A stretch of 64,000 bases of DNA from Bryoerythrophyllum caledonicum (Eukaryota > Streptophyta > Bryopsida > Pottiales > Pottiaceae). The position numbers and the translations under genes are program-made. The stretch is taken from positions 17,611,845 to 17,675,844 of the forward strand of contig OZ020524.1 in NCBI GenBank assembly GCA_963971425.1, written 5' to 3'. Of this stretch, positions 22,601 to 34,024 are shown piece by piece. Every line of letters starts with the position of its first letter. The stretch's first letter is position 1. The notes under the pieces are model-generated. The model saw only the letters and a program-made list of their open reading frames with translations, did not search any database and was not told where the DNA came from.

Positions 22601-23894
22601 AAGAGCATCAGGCCTCGGGGTTGGCGTCCACCATCCTCGGCCCCCGAAAAGGGCCAATGTCCATGAAACCTGCAAGAAGTGGCAGCTCCAAAAGATGGCG
22701 CTGCTTCGGATCATCTTGCCTTGATTTTGGCTCCCTTCATGTCCAAAACGTTGCCATGTCCAACTCTAGTACCTTCTCCACTTCTCCTCCACGGTATGAC
22801 TAGTTCTATACAAACCCTGAAATCTGTCGAAGGAATGTTTGAGGACCTGCGTAGAAGTTGTTTATCTACGTGAATCAAAGGTATGCATTTGATTAAGGAC
22901 TATGTCACGTCATGCTGTTGTCGTGCAGGAGGACGAAAAGCTGCAAAGCGGCGGCGTGGCCGGCACCAAACGAGTTCCTGAGCCGGGACGTGACGGCCTT
23001 CACCATCAAGGAGCTCGAGGACGCGACAAACAACTGGTCGCCGACCTTCCTCCTGGGCTCGGGCGGCTGCGGGAGCGTCTACAAAGGCACGCTCCTTGGC
23101 GTGGCGCGCGCGATCAAGCGGCCGCACCCGGAAGTGGAGGTGGCGCACTCCATCTTCGAGAAAGAGCTGGACCTCCTTTCAAGGCTCAACCACCGCTCCC
23201 TGATGCGCATGATCGGCTACTGCTACGAGAGTCCTGTCTTGGTGTTCGAGTTCATGGAGTACGGCACGCTGGAGGATTGCCTGCACCACGACCGCCTGGG
23301 GCGGCGCCTGACGTGGGAGGAGCGTCTCCGGATCGCGGCCGGCGCGGCCAAGGGCCTGGAGTATCTGCACGAGTATTCCACCACCAAGATCATCCACGGC
23401 GACGTGAAACCGGGAAACATCCTGTTGGACGCGCACCTGGAGCCGCACATCTCGGACTTCGGCCTCTCGCTCTCCGTCCGCGACCTGGACGGAGTCGACT
23501 CCGTGCTGTGGGCGTCCAAAATGGGCGGCACGCCCGGCTACTTCGACCCCGAGTTCGCCGCTACCGGCGCGCTCACGCCCAAGAGCGATGTCTACAGCTT
23601 CGGGATTGTGCTCCTCGAGATTCTCTCCGGAAGGCGGTGCAGAGCAACAGGAACATAACCGCGTGGGCTTCGGAGATGTACGACCAGGAGGTGAACAAGG
23701 TGCTGGACCCCAACCTCGACGCGCCGCGCGGCGTGGACTGTTATGATTCCATCGTTGCGCTCGCGATGGAGTGCGTGCAGGTAGAGCGCCGGTACCGGCC
23801 CGAGATGAAGGACGTGTGTGTGAAGCTGAGTAGAGCCACTTTGGAGTGGCACAGGTGTGAGGAGGGTGGCGGTTCATTTGTGGAGATCAGGTGA
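19613..23894 (+). CDS. Receptor-like kinase with alpha2delta-type (VWA_N-VWA-Cache) ectodomain
   Basis: Likely a plasma-membrane receptor kinase. Exons: 19613-19760, 20037-20211, 20387-20564, 20678-20724, 21261-21486, 21634-22269, 22349 to about 22620-22660, and about 22929-23894; phases agree up to exon 7, and the exon 7/8 junction is unresolved. Exon 1 gives a signal peptide (MVLVLLLISVDLNVCLA). Exons 2-4 are Cys-rich and end FYFGSVEGVQRSFPGR and RKRPW; the RPWY junction leads into a VWA domain (KDLVILLDGGNSMGG, LLLITDG). The MIDAS reads DGGNS instead of DxSxS. A Cache-like part follows (LRSYFGILAS, PYWMKPYNDSGALSQV, GVVGSDVL). One TM helix lies in exon 7. The kinase has GSGGCGSVYKG, AIKR, HGDVKPGN (non-RD), SDFGLS and GGTPGYFDPEF. 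Near 23632 the frame shifts by one base between EILSGR and KAVQSNRN; beyond it the last 80 residues are well conserved. Confidence 0.75.
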
Positions 23895-24087
23895 AGCATC
23901 CGTGCCGGCGGCAGCACCCGCAGTTCCGGCCGCCGGAAATATGCGAAGAGGATCATGAACCTGTACATAGTGTCCTCAAGATGATTGATTAGTATACGTT
24001 TCGCTTACTTTGAGTGGAGATCATCTAGAATTTAGCATTGTTTAGACAGACAATCAGGCACATTTTCAAGCACCGGAAACATGATAT

Positions 24088-24761
24088 TTAGCAGTACTGT
24101 AAATTCAGGACAAGAGCGTGCTTACAACGCCGTATATTTCTGTGTCTAACGTACAAGTATAACTCCCTCGACTTCCTCTTGAACCATGAAAAGAAGAAGT
24201 TGCAAAGCTGATCATGGGAACATTCCATGGACGTCAAGAACAATCCACCCCAACTGCGAAGCACCTGCAATAACATGTGATGCAGACATAGGTGGGCTTG
24301 TGGTTTTTTAATAAATGAGCTCTTCAGATAACATCTTCATCTTGTCTCTATGCTTCAAACTAGCATTACGGCCGTGAGCTGGAGATTATGTCTCCAAGCG
24401 GACAAAATTCACTCCAACAACGTCACATCAATGCCAGGAAATTAAAATATTGAGCAACAAAGTAAATCTCAGGAATCTGTACTACAGCAAATTTCAGATC
24501 ATTTTTCGAGGTTCAGCAAAACTAATTTCAGTATTTATAGTGAAGATCTTTAAAATTGAAGGTATAATTACCATATGGTCATAAATTTGCCAAGCTCACA
24601 AATTCATGAAACGGAAAATGGACTCCATGAATGGTCGTACATCGGCGGCGTTGTCGACGTTTATTCCAGTACCACTCAGCGACAAGTACAAGCAGCGCCA
24701 TTGCTCTTTCGATGTAGAGGGAGTCTATCCCAAACCAGTGGGGCCTTGATGCGGCTGCCGC
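24088..24761 (-). CDS. Two possible exons of an unrecognised gene
   Basis: On the minus strand, 24761-24579 follows a good acceptor (ATATTTTTCAG) and encodes a short hydrophobic peptide with WFGIDSLYIERAMALLVLV before a stop. 24264-24088 follows another acceptor (TTATTGCAG) and encodes VLRSWGGLFLTSMEC onwards. They may be alternative 3' exons of one transcript, or noncoding 3' DNA of ACR3. No family is recognised. Confidence 0.2.
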
Positions 24762-25260
24762 CTGAAAAATATATGAATGAAAACATAAAAATCAATTTTA
24801 TTTCTATGCATTTTTCATATCTCATGCCAACCTTTCAGCGAAGCAACAACAATTTGAAGGCAACCAAGACGCACAAAAGGTGACAAATCGCACTGAAGCC
24901 TGGCAACAAAATTCCTTTTTATTCACTTTCTTTTTCTGGGATTCAAATTGATCACCACAGAATACCGGTAATCAATACAAAGCTGAGCCGAGACGAAGTG
25001 GTTAAGCACCCCCAGTTATGACATGGGATGCAACAGCAGTGAACCTACACATCCAAGTTCATGCACGCTAAACCCACTCTCCTACCAAGTTCCAAAACAG
25101 GTTTATCAATAACTTGAAAAAATAAACTATGTGGAGCAGCTAGCTCAGCGCCTCCGCAGCAAACCAAAAAAAAGAGCGGCAGCCACCGTGTTAAAAAACA
25201 CTTCCTAGGTGTTTGACAGGCTTCCCACCTGATGAGAATAATCTTCTCATGAGGAAACTC

Positions 25261-27301
25261 CTAGAAGATTTTCTTCTTGAGATGCAAGGTGACGTACACA
25301 AGCGCCAGCAGCGCGGGCACCTCAATCAGGGGCCCAATGGTCGCCGCGAGCGCCTCTGCCGAGTTGATGCCGAAGCTGCCCACGGCCACCGCAATGGCGA
25401 GCTCAAAGTTGTTGCTAGACGCGGTGAAGGCCTGCGTGACGACCTCCTCGTACGGCATGTGGATGCCGCGGCAGACGAACAGACAGGAGAAGAACACGAT
25501 TCCGAAGTAGAGCACGAGGGGGACGGCGACGCGGAAGACGTTCCCGATGTTGGTGACGATGGAGTGAGCCTGGGAGGCGAACATGACGAAGATGGTGAAG
25601 AGGAGGCCGATGAGCGCGAGCGGGGAGATGATAGGCACGAACCTCTTCTCGAACCACTTCTTCCCGGCGATGGCGAAGATGGTGTAGCGCGTGACGATGC
25701 CCGCGAGGAGGGGCACGCCGAGGAAGAGGAGCACGCTCTTGGCCACGTCCCAGACGCTCACGTTGACGGCGCCGCCGCCGAGGACCTTGACGTAAAAGAG
25801 CGCGAGCGGGAGATAGAGCACGATCTGCAGCGTGGAGTTCACGGCCACCAGGACCGCGCAGAGCTCGGCATCGCCGCGCGCCAGGTCGTTCCAGATGAGC
25901 ACCATGGCGATGCAGCGCGCGATACCGATCAGGATCACGCCCGTGCGGTAGTGGTCCAGGTCCGGGAGCGTGGCCCACGCGAGCGCCGTCATGAGCGCCG
26001 GCCCGAGAAGCCAGTTGAAGAGGAGCGACACCACGAGCGTGCGCGTGAGCTGTCCCTTTCGGAGCATTCCAGGCAGAATCTCGTACTTGACTTTGGCCAG
26101 GACCGGGAACATCATCACCCAGAGCCCGATGGCAATCGGGAGCGAGACGGACGCGATCTCGGCCACTTGGAGGCGGTCTTTCACCGAGGGTTCGTAGTAG
26201 CCCACCAGAAGCGCGATGCCCATCACGGCCAGGATCCACACGAAGAGGTAGCGGTCCACAAACGAGAGGCGCTTGTACACACTGGCCACCTCTGCAAAAG
26301 ACACAGAACAATCGATCAGTGCCACGGTTGGAAGAAGGCAATTGATACTCCATGGATAGTAGAAAGTCGCACAAAACTAGGTTCCAAAAATTGACACTGC
26401 CAAAAACGGTTTGATATACTGCAAGATCCAGTCGTTCGTTTTCAGCTTCCAGTACACTCAATGGAGATTTAGCATGTTCCTTCTCACGCGTAGGCCCTAA
26501 TTACACATTACGAACTCCCATTCACTTTCAAGATGGCCAAATTGATTCACTCAAAAGCAGGCGACATGATCCGATCTAGGAAAAAGGATATTATGCGAGT
26601 TCATGTACTGGTGGAGGTACTCACTGACGGTGCCGGCTCCACGCTTCTGCTCCACGATAGGGTCACAGATGAGCTCCTCGCCCGTGGGCAGCACCAAGGA
26701 CACTTTGGTTGCCGACTCGAGAGCCTGCACAAAAAAAAAAAAACCAAAACCAAAACCACGGATCAGCAGAATTCCTATAAATTAAGCACATTCCTTACCA
26801 TGTGCCAACATTAGGGGTGTTCACAGAAAAAACGGTTCTACTTCAGAAAGCCGTTCAACACCGAAGCAGCAAGTGTGGGAGCCATTTTGACATGACAAGC
26901 GAGCATTGCATCAGAGCAACTTTCTCTCTGATCCAACCATACTGAAATGGCGAAGTGGTGAAGGTCCCACACTTGCTGCTTTGGTGTTGAAAAGCTTCTC
27001 CGTTGGACACACCTCAGACAGAAAGTGAGGTATGCGCACGTACCTCAGAAGAGCAGTGGCATTTGACATCCTTGTCGCGGTCGGACCGAGCCGGGAAGTC
27101 GGCCACAGTGGTGCTCCAGGACAAGCGGCAGCGCAGACCCTCCCGCCCGCTCTCCAGCATGACGCTCCCCAGATACTCCTCATCCTGCACCTTGCACGTG
27201 ACTTCCACACCCCCATTCGGCACCTTGTCGCCCTCCTCCGCTGCCCGCCTCATGTACCCCACCTCCGACCCCGCATTCGGTACCCTGTCGCCGGAGTCCA
27301 T
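25261..27301 (-). CDS. ACR3: ACR3 arsenite efflux transporter
   Basis: An arsenite (As(III)) exporter of the ACR3 family in the BASS/BART superfamily, acting in the plasma or vacuolar membrane. Exons 27301-27044, 26724-26625 and 26291-25261 have GT..AG borders and consistent phases and give 462 residues from the ATG at 27301. The last exon carries the whole 10-helix core, starting VYKRLSFVDRYLFVWIL. It has the conserved helix-4 Cys in ILIGIARCIAMVLIW and the helix-9 Glu in ASSNNFELAIAVAVG, both known to matter for transport in bacterial Acr3. The first two exons add about 120 residues before the core, including DKDVKCHCSSE; most ACR3 proteins are 350-400 residues, so this soluble N-terminal extension is unusual. 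Intron 1 contains a long hairpin. Exons are strongly GC-rich. Flowering plants lack ACR3, which constrains the source organism. Confidence 0.93.
26855..26991. other. Long imperfect hairpin in ACR3 intron 1, microRNA-precursor-like
   Basis: Arms at 26855-26881 (starts TTCAACACCGAAGCAGCAAG) and 26965-26991 pair over 27 bases with one mismatch. Inside, GCCATTT pairs with AAATGGC (about 26881-26888 with 26945-26951), and an apical ATCAGAG/CTCTGAT stem closes the loop near 26910-26932. This length and shape suit a plant MIRNA foldback or a small inverted-repeat transposon; the sequence alone does not decide, nor does it show the strand. Confidence 0.45.
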
Positions 27302-27803
27302 CCTCCCTCCTTCGCCTCCACCACCAAAACCCCAAACGATGCACTAGGACCTCCTCCTCCCTCTACAACCCAATTCCCAAGACAACCACCTCTAAAACCC
27401 TCGCCACAAAGCACAACCCAACTGAGTTCTCTCCCCGAAACCGAAACCTTGAAGTGAGGGAATAGTAGATTCGGTCCGCTAAACTGAGTTTGTTGTTGGT
27501 GGGGGTAGGAGTTAGTGGTTGTTAGAAAGAGAGTGAGCCCCGAAGGTTCTGTTGCCTCATTCATGCATGTTGCGTCACTTAAATTCAGGTGCCATTCAGA
27601 TACAGTGTTCTATACAAGATTCGGCATCTCACAGATCAGCATATGAGAATTTTCCAATATTGTTGTGCCCCTTGCACAGCGTGGAGTAGGCCGGCACAGC
27701 TCTGGGGCGGTAGCCTGCACTATCCTTGCTGGCATCCAGGTAAAGTAGATTCAGGGTTTTAGGGTTTAGGGTACGGTGGTACGGTTGGATGTTCTTAGAT
27801 GTA
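27302..27803. other. 5' flank of ACR3
   Basis: This contains the ACR3 leader and promoter: CT-rich on the minus strand near 27310-27450, then AT-richer. No arsenic-response element or TATA box could be assigned by eye. Confidence 0.4.
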
Positions 27804-28296
27804 AGAAGAACTCCGGTCCCCGAAGGAGACCAGCTAGTGTTTGGTTCATTCTCTTCACTAAGCCTATGGTCATGGTATATAGGTTAGAGTAACAAAACTA
27901 CCGTGGGTGAACCTGTGGTTCGGCATCTCAATGCCGAATAATTAATTAAAGTGAGAAAATGACATTCGGCATTTCAAAATAATAATAATGTAATTTTTGG
28001 CAAGAAGTCATAGACTACTGTATTTTACCTACTTTGGTGTCCATGGGGGTTGAAGTCAAGACCTTGGGATTCCAAACCCAAGAGTTCATGCATGAGAGGC
28101 CATGAATGAAGACCTTTCCAAGCCTTAATCCACTTTGATGTCTCTCAATGCGACAAAATCTATAAATATACATTTCCAATAAATTCCGCATTTTCAAAAA
28201 ATTATTTTTCACTTAATTCGGCATGGACTTTTCTAATTATTTTAAGCCGAACTAGAGGTTCACCTATGGTACTTCCCCCTTTTGAGGGTAAACACT
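27804..28296 (-). mobile_element. Old 3' fragment of the dual-endonuclease LINE (copy G), split by a MITE
   Basis: 27804-27900 aligns with the tail, hairpin and CCACTAAG..CATGG block of copies A and E. 28270-28296 continues with ACTTCCCCCTTTTGAGGGT. The two halves are contiguous in copy A, so a 369-bp element has been inserted between them. The many changes make this the oldest-looking copy. Confidence 0.65.
27901..28269. mobile_element. Stowaway/mariner-type MITE (369 bp) inserted in a LINE fragment
   Basis: The ends CCGTGGGTGAACCTGTGGTT and (inverted) CCATAGGTGAACCTCTAGTT match at 16 of 20 positions. TA occurs on both sides (27899-27900 and 28270-28271), and removing the element plus one TA restores the LINE sequence ACTACTTCC. 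TA duplication is typical of Tc1/mariner MITEs. Confidence 0.75.
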
Positions 28297-29484
28297 TTTC
28301 TACACTAAGTGCTTCCCTACACTAAAGGCATGTTCCCACCTAGTGGTTCAAACTAGCCCCGGAATTCTAGAACCATTGATGAACTCGAAAAAAACAGATC
28401 GCATTCACATTGATTACGTAAATACAAAAATGGGAGAGGGATGAGAGGTCGGTGGATATGTAGTTCTTTTATTTTTGTTCCCATCAAAGTGTGATTGTTT
28501 TGGACCTCCACAACTTTGTAGTCCTATTCATACTGGAAGGAGGTTTTCGTTGAATGGGAGTGTCGTGGGCAGCTTGTCAAACTCTTTTTGGGGCAGGATG
28601 TCAGACACGATCTCCGCGACCGCGTTTCTGCCCACCACCACGCTTCTGCCCACTCCCTCATTATTCCAACTCTGCCGGCGATCTACTCCGCCTTCTCCCA
28701 TTCCTTAGAGTTTTCGTGCTCTCACCTTCTCTTTGGTCGCCCATGGTCTCTTGTTGATTGATGTCTGAACTCGCGATCTCCAATCGCCATCTCCATCGTC
28801 TTTACATGACAGTATGAGCAATGAATAGTGCTTTTGTTCTTCTGACTCCGGGTCATGTTTGATCAGGGAGTCTAATTTGTGAAGTGGAAGTGGCAAATTG
28901 AGAAGGTTTCTAAGTGCTGAGAATTTGAACTGTGGACAAATCCCCGCCGTAGGTATCCCTTACTTAATAAAATACAAGTAGTGGAGATTACCTCAAGTGT
29001 ATGAATGGGTGAAAGACCAAAGACCTTCCATAAAGTTGACTCAAGGTATGGCTGCAGATCATGGCCTTCCTTCTGTGCGTTCGGGTATTGTGATGTTGTT
29101 ACCGCCTTGTATGTTCCGGAGCAACTAGAAACTTATGCACGTCCTTTCGATATGGACAAGGAGAACTGTGTTGCTTGGGTGATCTGTTTTCATTGTTTGG
29201 ATTAAGTCGAACGTTGGCATCGGTTAGTGGGCTTGAATTTTACAAATATGGATCATGCTTGTTCGCTATCTAACCTCTCTTTTAGAGGTAAAGTCTTAGG
29301 TGTGATTGGGTTTTTAGACATGACTACGTCGGTTGAAGGATGAGAGTCAGTATTTTCATCTTTGGATGTGTTTCGGAGACTTTGTTAGTTCCACTGCTTG
29401 TGAGCATGGACGAGGTGCATAGTCTCCAGTTAAGTTTAGGGTTTGTGTATGATAACAATACTATCAAAAAATTAAAAATTAATT
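28297..29484. other. No gene seen
   Basis: Mixed composition. A pyrimidine-rich stretch near 28610-28760 has open frames on both strands but no domain or splice structure that I can support. Confidence 0.45.
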
Positions 29485-32304
29485 CTACTCGGAAATCATT
29501 CAAGCCCACCACCCCCAAGAACAATTACAAGACTCAAGATCCGTAACTCCACCCATAATCATTCCACTCCTAAACATCTATACAACAGAATGTAATCCCG
29601 AAAACGACATTCTCACATTCTCGAACACAACAAAAATAAAGAACAATCAAGCCCACCTATATGAAGAAAATGGCCGACATTTACACACTATTCCCACTAC
29701 TCGACTGCGATGGCTATGGAATCAATACAATATGAAACTACAAACTCATACAAGCATTGAACCAACAACCCAACCAATTGAAATTGAATTAATTTGGCTA
29801 TACCAAAGATGGAAATATCGCATTCCAAAACAAAATCCCTTCAAAAGTGCACAATACACAATACCCACACCCATTCTAGACTCATTAATTTCATCCTTAA
29901 ACATCGAACAATCATACTTCTCTTCCCTCGTCACATGTTCCACCAAATTTAAAAAAAAATCTATTCACCCTTAGAAAGAAATAAAATATTTTGCTCCTTG
30001 GAAAATGCCTTTGACTATAAATGGGTTGGTAATGATATAGCTCACCCTCACAATGAGAAGGAAACTCGACAAGCACTACAGTGGGCCCGCCTTGTTGCTG
30101 AAAATGACCCACACCACACAACTACACTCATTATCACACTGGACAAAATTTGGTACCAAAACTTTAACCAACAATCAAGCCCATTTACAGACTTCCATAT
30201 CATTGCAATATTTCAAGTAGACTCAATTCCATATGAAGAACCTTCTATTCCACGTGAGCTAAAAAAGCCCCGGATTTTACCATCTACATTACAAATAATA
30301 TGTGTCCACCAAAACCAAACCCTTGGCACCCTAGAACAACTTGCCAAACTCACCTCCATAGCAAATACTCTAAACACACAACGCCTATATACAAAAATGG
30401 CCCCATCGACAACCATACAAACCCCCATAAACCGAAGCAAAAAATGGTCAAAGCTAAACTACATCAACAGTTGATTAAATTATCTTGTAATACCCCCACC
30501 CCTCCCAAACTACCAAACTCTTAACCTCACCAAAATTTGACCCGGCATATAGTTACTGTACCGATGGCTCCTTCAAACCGCCAGAAAATTAACCCAGGAA
30601 ATTGGCGCAGAGAAACAGCTGGCTATGGCATATATAATCCTATCAAAGAAATTAAATTAGCCAAAAGACTCCATGGACCACAAAATATCCTTAGAGCAGA
30701 ACTTATGGTCATACACAAAGCACTACAAATCATCACAACAAAATACAACAATGAACTCGCACACATTATTCATTGACTGCATCAATGCAGTTTATTTACT
30801 AAACATCCAAATAACACACCCTACCCTCCACAATAGCCACCCCGACCAAACTATATTAAGGTCAATGGTCCAAATGTTACAAAACCAAATACAAAAGACA
30901 ACCCTTCACAAAGTTAGAGTCCATGCCAATATTGATGGAAACAAACAAGCAGATAACTTAGCAAAAGAAGGCCGCAAAAAAATGCATAAAAATGCCAAAG
31001 ATCCATACGAACATGCTCATGCTACCCCATACTACTTTCAGAAAGAAGATTGCCCTTCTAAAGAAGATACCCCCGATAAAGACCCAGTTAGATTTTTGAG
31101 CAAATATCTCAAGAAACAAGACCTCTATAACAACCTTGACACAATCGTAGAAAACTTCCTTAATATAGAAAAATGGACTGGCAACAACAAAATAGACAAT
31201 GAGCTTTCTACAAACTTCTGGAAAAATCCCATCATTTCCGACTCACAAATAACATGCCTCATCAAACTTCGTACCGGTCAATATATGGGAAACGCCCAAA
31301 AACAACTCTTCTTTGGAATAGAAAGATTCCCATCTATAACATGTCCCATATGTACTTCCACGGACCCCGACACATGGCTCCATGTTTTACTTAAATGCCA
31401 AAACCACCACATACACTCCTAAATTGTCAAAAGACATATCAAAGCGGTATGGAAAATTCAAAAACTAATTACCTCCCATAACAAATGGCAATGTTTTATT
31501 CTCATGAATGCCAGCACCTGTAATAACAACCCACAAGAAAATACAATCCCCCCTTGGCTACTCCCATGTACATGTGTAACTCAACGTTGTCATTGCAATA
31601 CTAGACTCAAACCAAACATACTTTGCGTTAGAGGCCTACTTAAAATGACCCCCCACCCGACCACATAAACCAAGATTATACCATTCAATTCATTGAATTC
31701 ACATATTGCAATGATAGAATTTCCCCATAAACAATTGAAAACAAAATGAATAAATACCAACCCCTTATTGATGACATCATAGCCCTCGGAGGGAAAATGG
31801 ACCCCCTTATTGTAATCACAGCCGGCGCTCGTGCCACCACCTTTATCCCATCTATAAAATCCTCGAAGATACCTTTAAAATCCCCATCAAAACAATCTCA
31901 CACACTTTCAAAAACATTAACACCATTGCCATTCAACATGCTATGTCCATCCTACTACACAAACGCAAAATTGAAAACAACCAAGCCCTCCTCGACATAC
32001 AAGACCCTCCATAACACTACCCATTACTTACTTATCTTTAAAAATTCAAAAACCTCCCAAATTGAGAAACACGCCCCCCCCCCTTCTTCCCTTTTCCTTT
32101 GTTACTCTTTGGATATGGCTAGTTACTCGTGTATTTTGGTTACTTGTCACATAGTGTTTATCCTCAAGAGGGGGAAGTAGTTCCATACTACTTATTCCTT
32201 GTCTGGTGGGCATGGTCTTAGTGGTGGAACAAACAGACACTTTATTCACGTCGGCCCCTACGGAGACCGGCGTTCTCCTTATTCTTCTTCTTCTTCTTCT
32301 TCTT
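29485..32304 (+). mobile_element. 5'-truncated dual-endonuclease LINE (copy B), 2.8 kb
   Basis: Homology to D begins at about 29485 and runs to a TTC tail (32282-32303). It covers the linker, RNase H (NILRAELMVIHKAL, KVRVHANIDGNKQADNLAKE), the CCHC finger (CPICTSTDPDTWLHVLLKC), the restriction-like endonuclease (IQFIEFTYCNDRIS) and the hairpin at 32248-32273. Several stops and frame changes break it, so it is dead. No clear target duplication was found. Confidence 0.9.
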
Positions 32305-33169
32305 TTATATATGATATTGCACGTGTTTAGTGCCTGATTGTACCCTTTCTTACAACTGAGTATGCTCTGGTTTTTCTACTTTGCTTGCAAATAAGGATTT
32401 GCATGCAAAGGGGGCGTCGCCAAACATCGATCCGCCCAGCTAAAGGCCCGTGCTTCGATGGACGACGTGCGTGGTGCTAGGTCCCGGCGGTAATGTGTGG
32501 CATCCAACCAACCGCAAGGTGAAAACAGTCTTGGTCCATCACGTTGACGGAGGAGCAAGAGCGGCACGCCAAAAAATTTCGACCGTAGAATCTTGTGTGT
32601 GGTGTGGCGCGGGGTGATCATTGGCAACAATGCGGCGGGTATGGAGCAATAGCACGTTGGGCTCTCCAATTCATGCACTATGCATAGAAGAATCTAACTT
32701 GAACTCTCTAGTAGGATGCGTTCATGGAAAAAATGCAGAGGTGGATGTTGAATTGCTTGATTCAAGACTGTTATGTATGAGAAATTTCGAAGTTGGTAGA
32801 GTTCATCGCATAGTTGAAATTGTAAGCAATTTTTTTTCAAATTTAAGCAATTCTTTTCACAATCTGAAATTTGTAGGAATGGTATATTTGTTGCCCACCA
32901 TCGAAGTCTAGGGTGTATTGTATGTCTCTCGGTTGAGCACTGGATCTTGGATAATTCTTTCTCAATCTGAAATTTGAAGCAATTCTTTCTCAATTTGAAA
33001 ATTTAGCAATTCTTTTTCTATCTGTATCTATGAGAATTTCATGGCCCGATGGAATGGTTCTGTCTGGTGTGCTTTTGTGTCTAAGCTTGTTCAACGTGAG
33101 GATGTCGTATGTGATGTGGGGATGACGGTCTAGCATGGGGTGAAGTGGGCTTTATGAAGATGTCGGTTG
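32305..33169. other. No gene; short AT-rich repeats
   Basis: AAGCAATTCTTTCTCAATYTG recurs about four times between 32823 and 33020. 32400-32620 is GC-richer without a recognisable product. Confidence 0.45.
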
Positions 33170-33506
33170 TGGCAGGATTTTGAAAGGAAGCGGAAATGGA
33201 AATTGAGCCAGCTAAAGAAGGTGGCATTGCGTGTGAACAATAGTAAGCTGGACGTGGTAGCGAGAGAGAACGGGGGACTGAAGGTGGGGTGCTCCTTTTC
33301 TTTACCTTGCCGGTTGAGTGTTGATGAATGTGCAACATTTGTGTGGATTGCATGTGATGTCGGAAGCACACATACCAATGGGTCCATGTATGAATGAGAG
33401 CATTGGAACGGTGGTGGTTGACCAGGAGGAGGAGCAGCGGATGCGGAGAGTGGCGAGTAACATTGCGAAAGACATGAGGAAGTTCTAGCTAAGAGTTGAC
33501 AAGCTG
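33170..33506 (+). pseudogene. Fragment of an HSA domain from a SWR1/PIE1 or INO80-type chromatin remodeller
   Basis: 33170-33283 encodes LWQDFERKRKWKLSQLKKVA and ends RENGGLK. An intron with GTGGGG..TTGACCAG borders (33284-33425) leads in phase to EEEQRMRRVASNIAKDMRKF, then a TAG (33486-33488) where the family has Trp, then LRVDKL and a GTAAGG donor. The pattern FERERKWKLAQAKKVAL..LRKVALNISKDVKKFW..VEKLV is the HSA (helicase/SANT-associated) domain that binds actin and actin-related proteins. Upstream there are further stops, and no ATPase domain follows before the LINE at 34025. It is therefore a genomic duplicate that kept its intron, not a retrocopy. Confidence 0.6.
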
Positions 33507-33949
33507 GTAAGGATCTGTAACCTACATGTCGGGTCTTCCTGGCGTATATTGAGAGGCGATTGCGCCATTTGTATGGCCATGACCGTGTTAAGTATGAGCC
33601 GATTTTTCCATGAGGATTGTTTCCACATACAGTGTAGCACAGCATTGGAGTGATCGACGTTGCTATTGGTGAGGATTTTGTTTTGCTGAATTGTGATCTC
33701 TAGCTTGGTGTTCTGTTTGATTACGCATTCATGATGCTTTGATTGTCCCCATACAGTCCTCATAGCTACAATTGACATTGCATTGGTTAGTGGCAGAAAC
33801 ATCCCAAATTATTGCTAGAATTCTACATTAATAGTTATCTGGAACGAATACTAAGGAATGGTCAGGTAGTTGTTGAGACAAACCGACTCTCCTTTATTTT
33901 AAACATGACATTTGGCATGGTTTATTGTGAAGGATTTAAGCCCTTCACA

Positions 33950-34014
33950 CTACACTAGAATTTATATTTAGTGTAGTGTTATGAATAGTGTACTTACCCT
34001 AGTACACTATTTGT
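33950..34014. repeat. Cluster of short perfect hairpins at the LINE D target site
   Basis: CACTACACTA/TAGTGTAGTG and AGTGTACT/AGTACACT are two perfect inverted pairs. A third, TACACTATTTGT (about 34003-34014), pairs with ACAAATAGTGTA at 60155-60166 once D is removed, with a 10-base loop. D thus landed in the loop of a palindrome. Confidence 0.65.
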
Positions 34015-34024
34015 AAATGAGTTG
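34011..34024. repeat. Left target-site duplication of LINE D
   Basis: TTGTAAATGAGTTG, repeated exactly at 60141-60154 directly after the TTC tail. The first TT may belong partly to the tail. Confidence 0.9.

Noticed and set aside
22902-23894. A 330-codon frame covering the kinase in frame 3
   Set aside because: Only its last 85 residues are kinase; the earlier part is the wrong frame of the same exon.
25001-25090. AAGTGGTTAAGCACC stretch resembling a tRNA D-arm
   Set aside because: No T-loop or acceptor stem can be drawn.
25213-26394. A 393-codon plus-strand frame rich in Glu, Arg, His and Asp
   Set aside because: It is antisense to the ACR3 core exon, whose GC-rich codons keep the other strand open.
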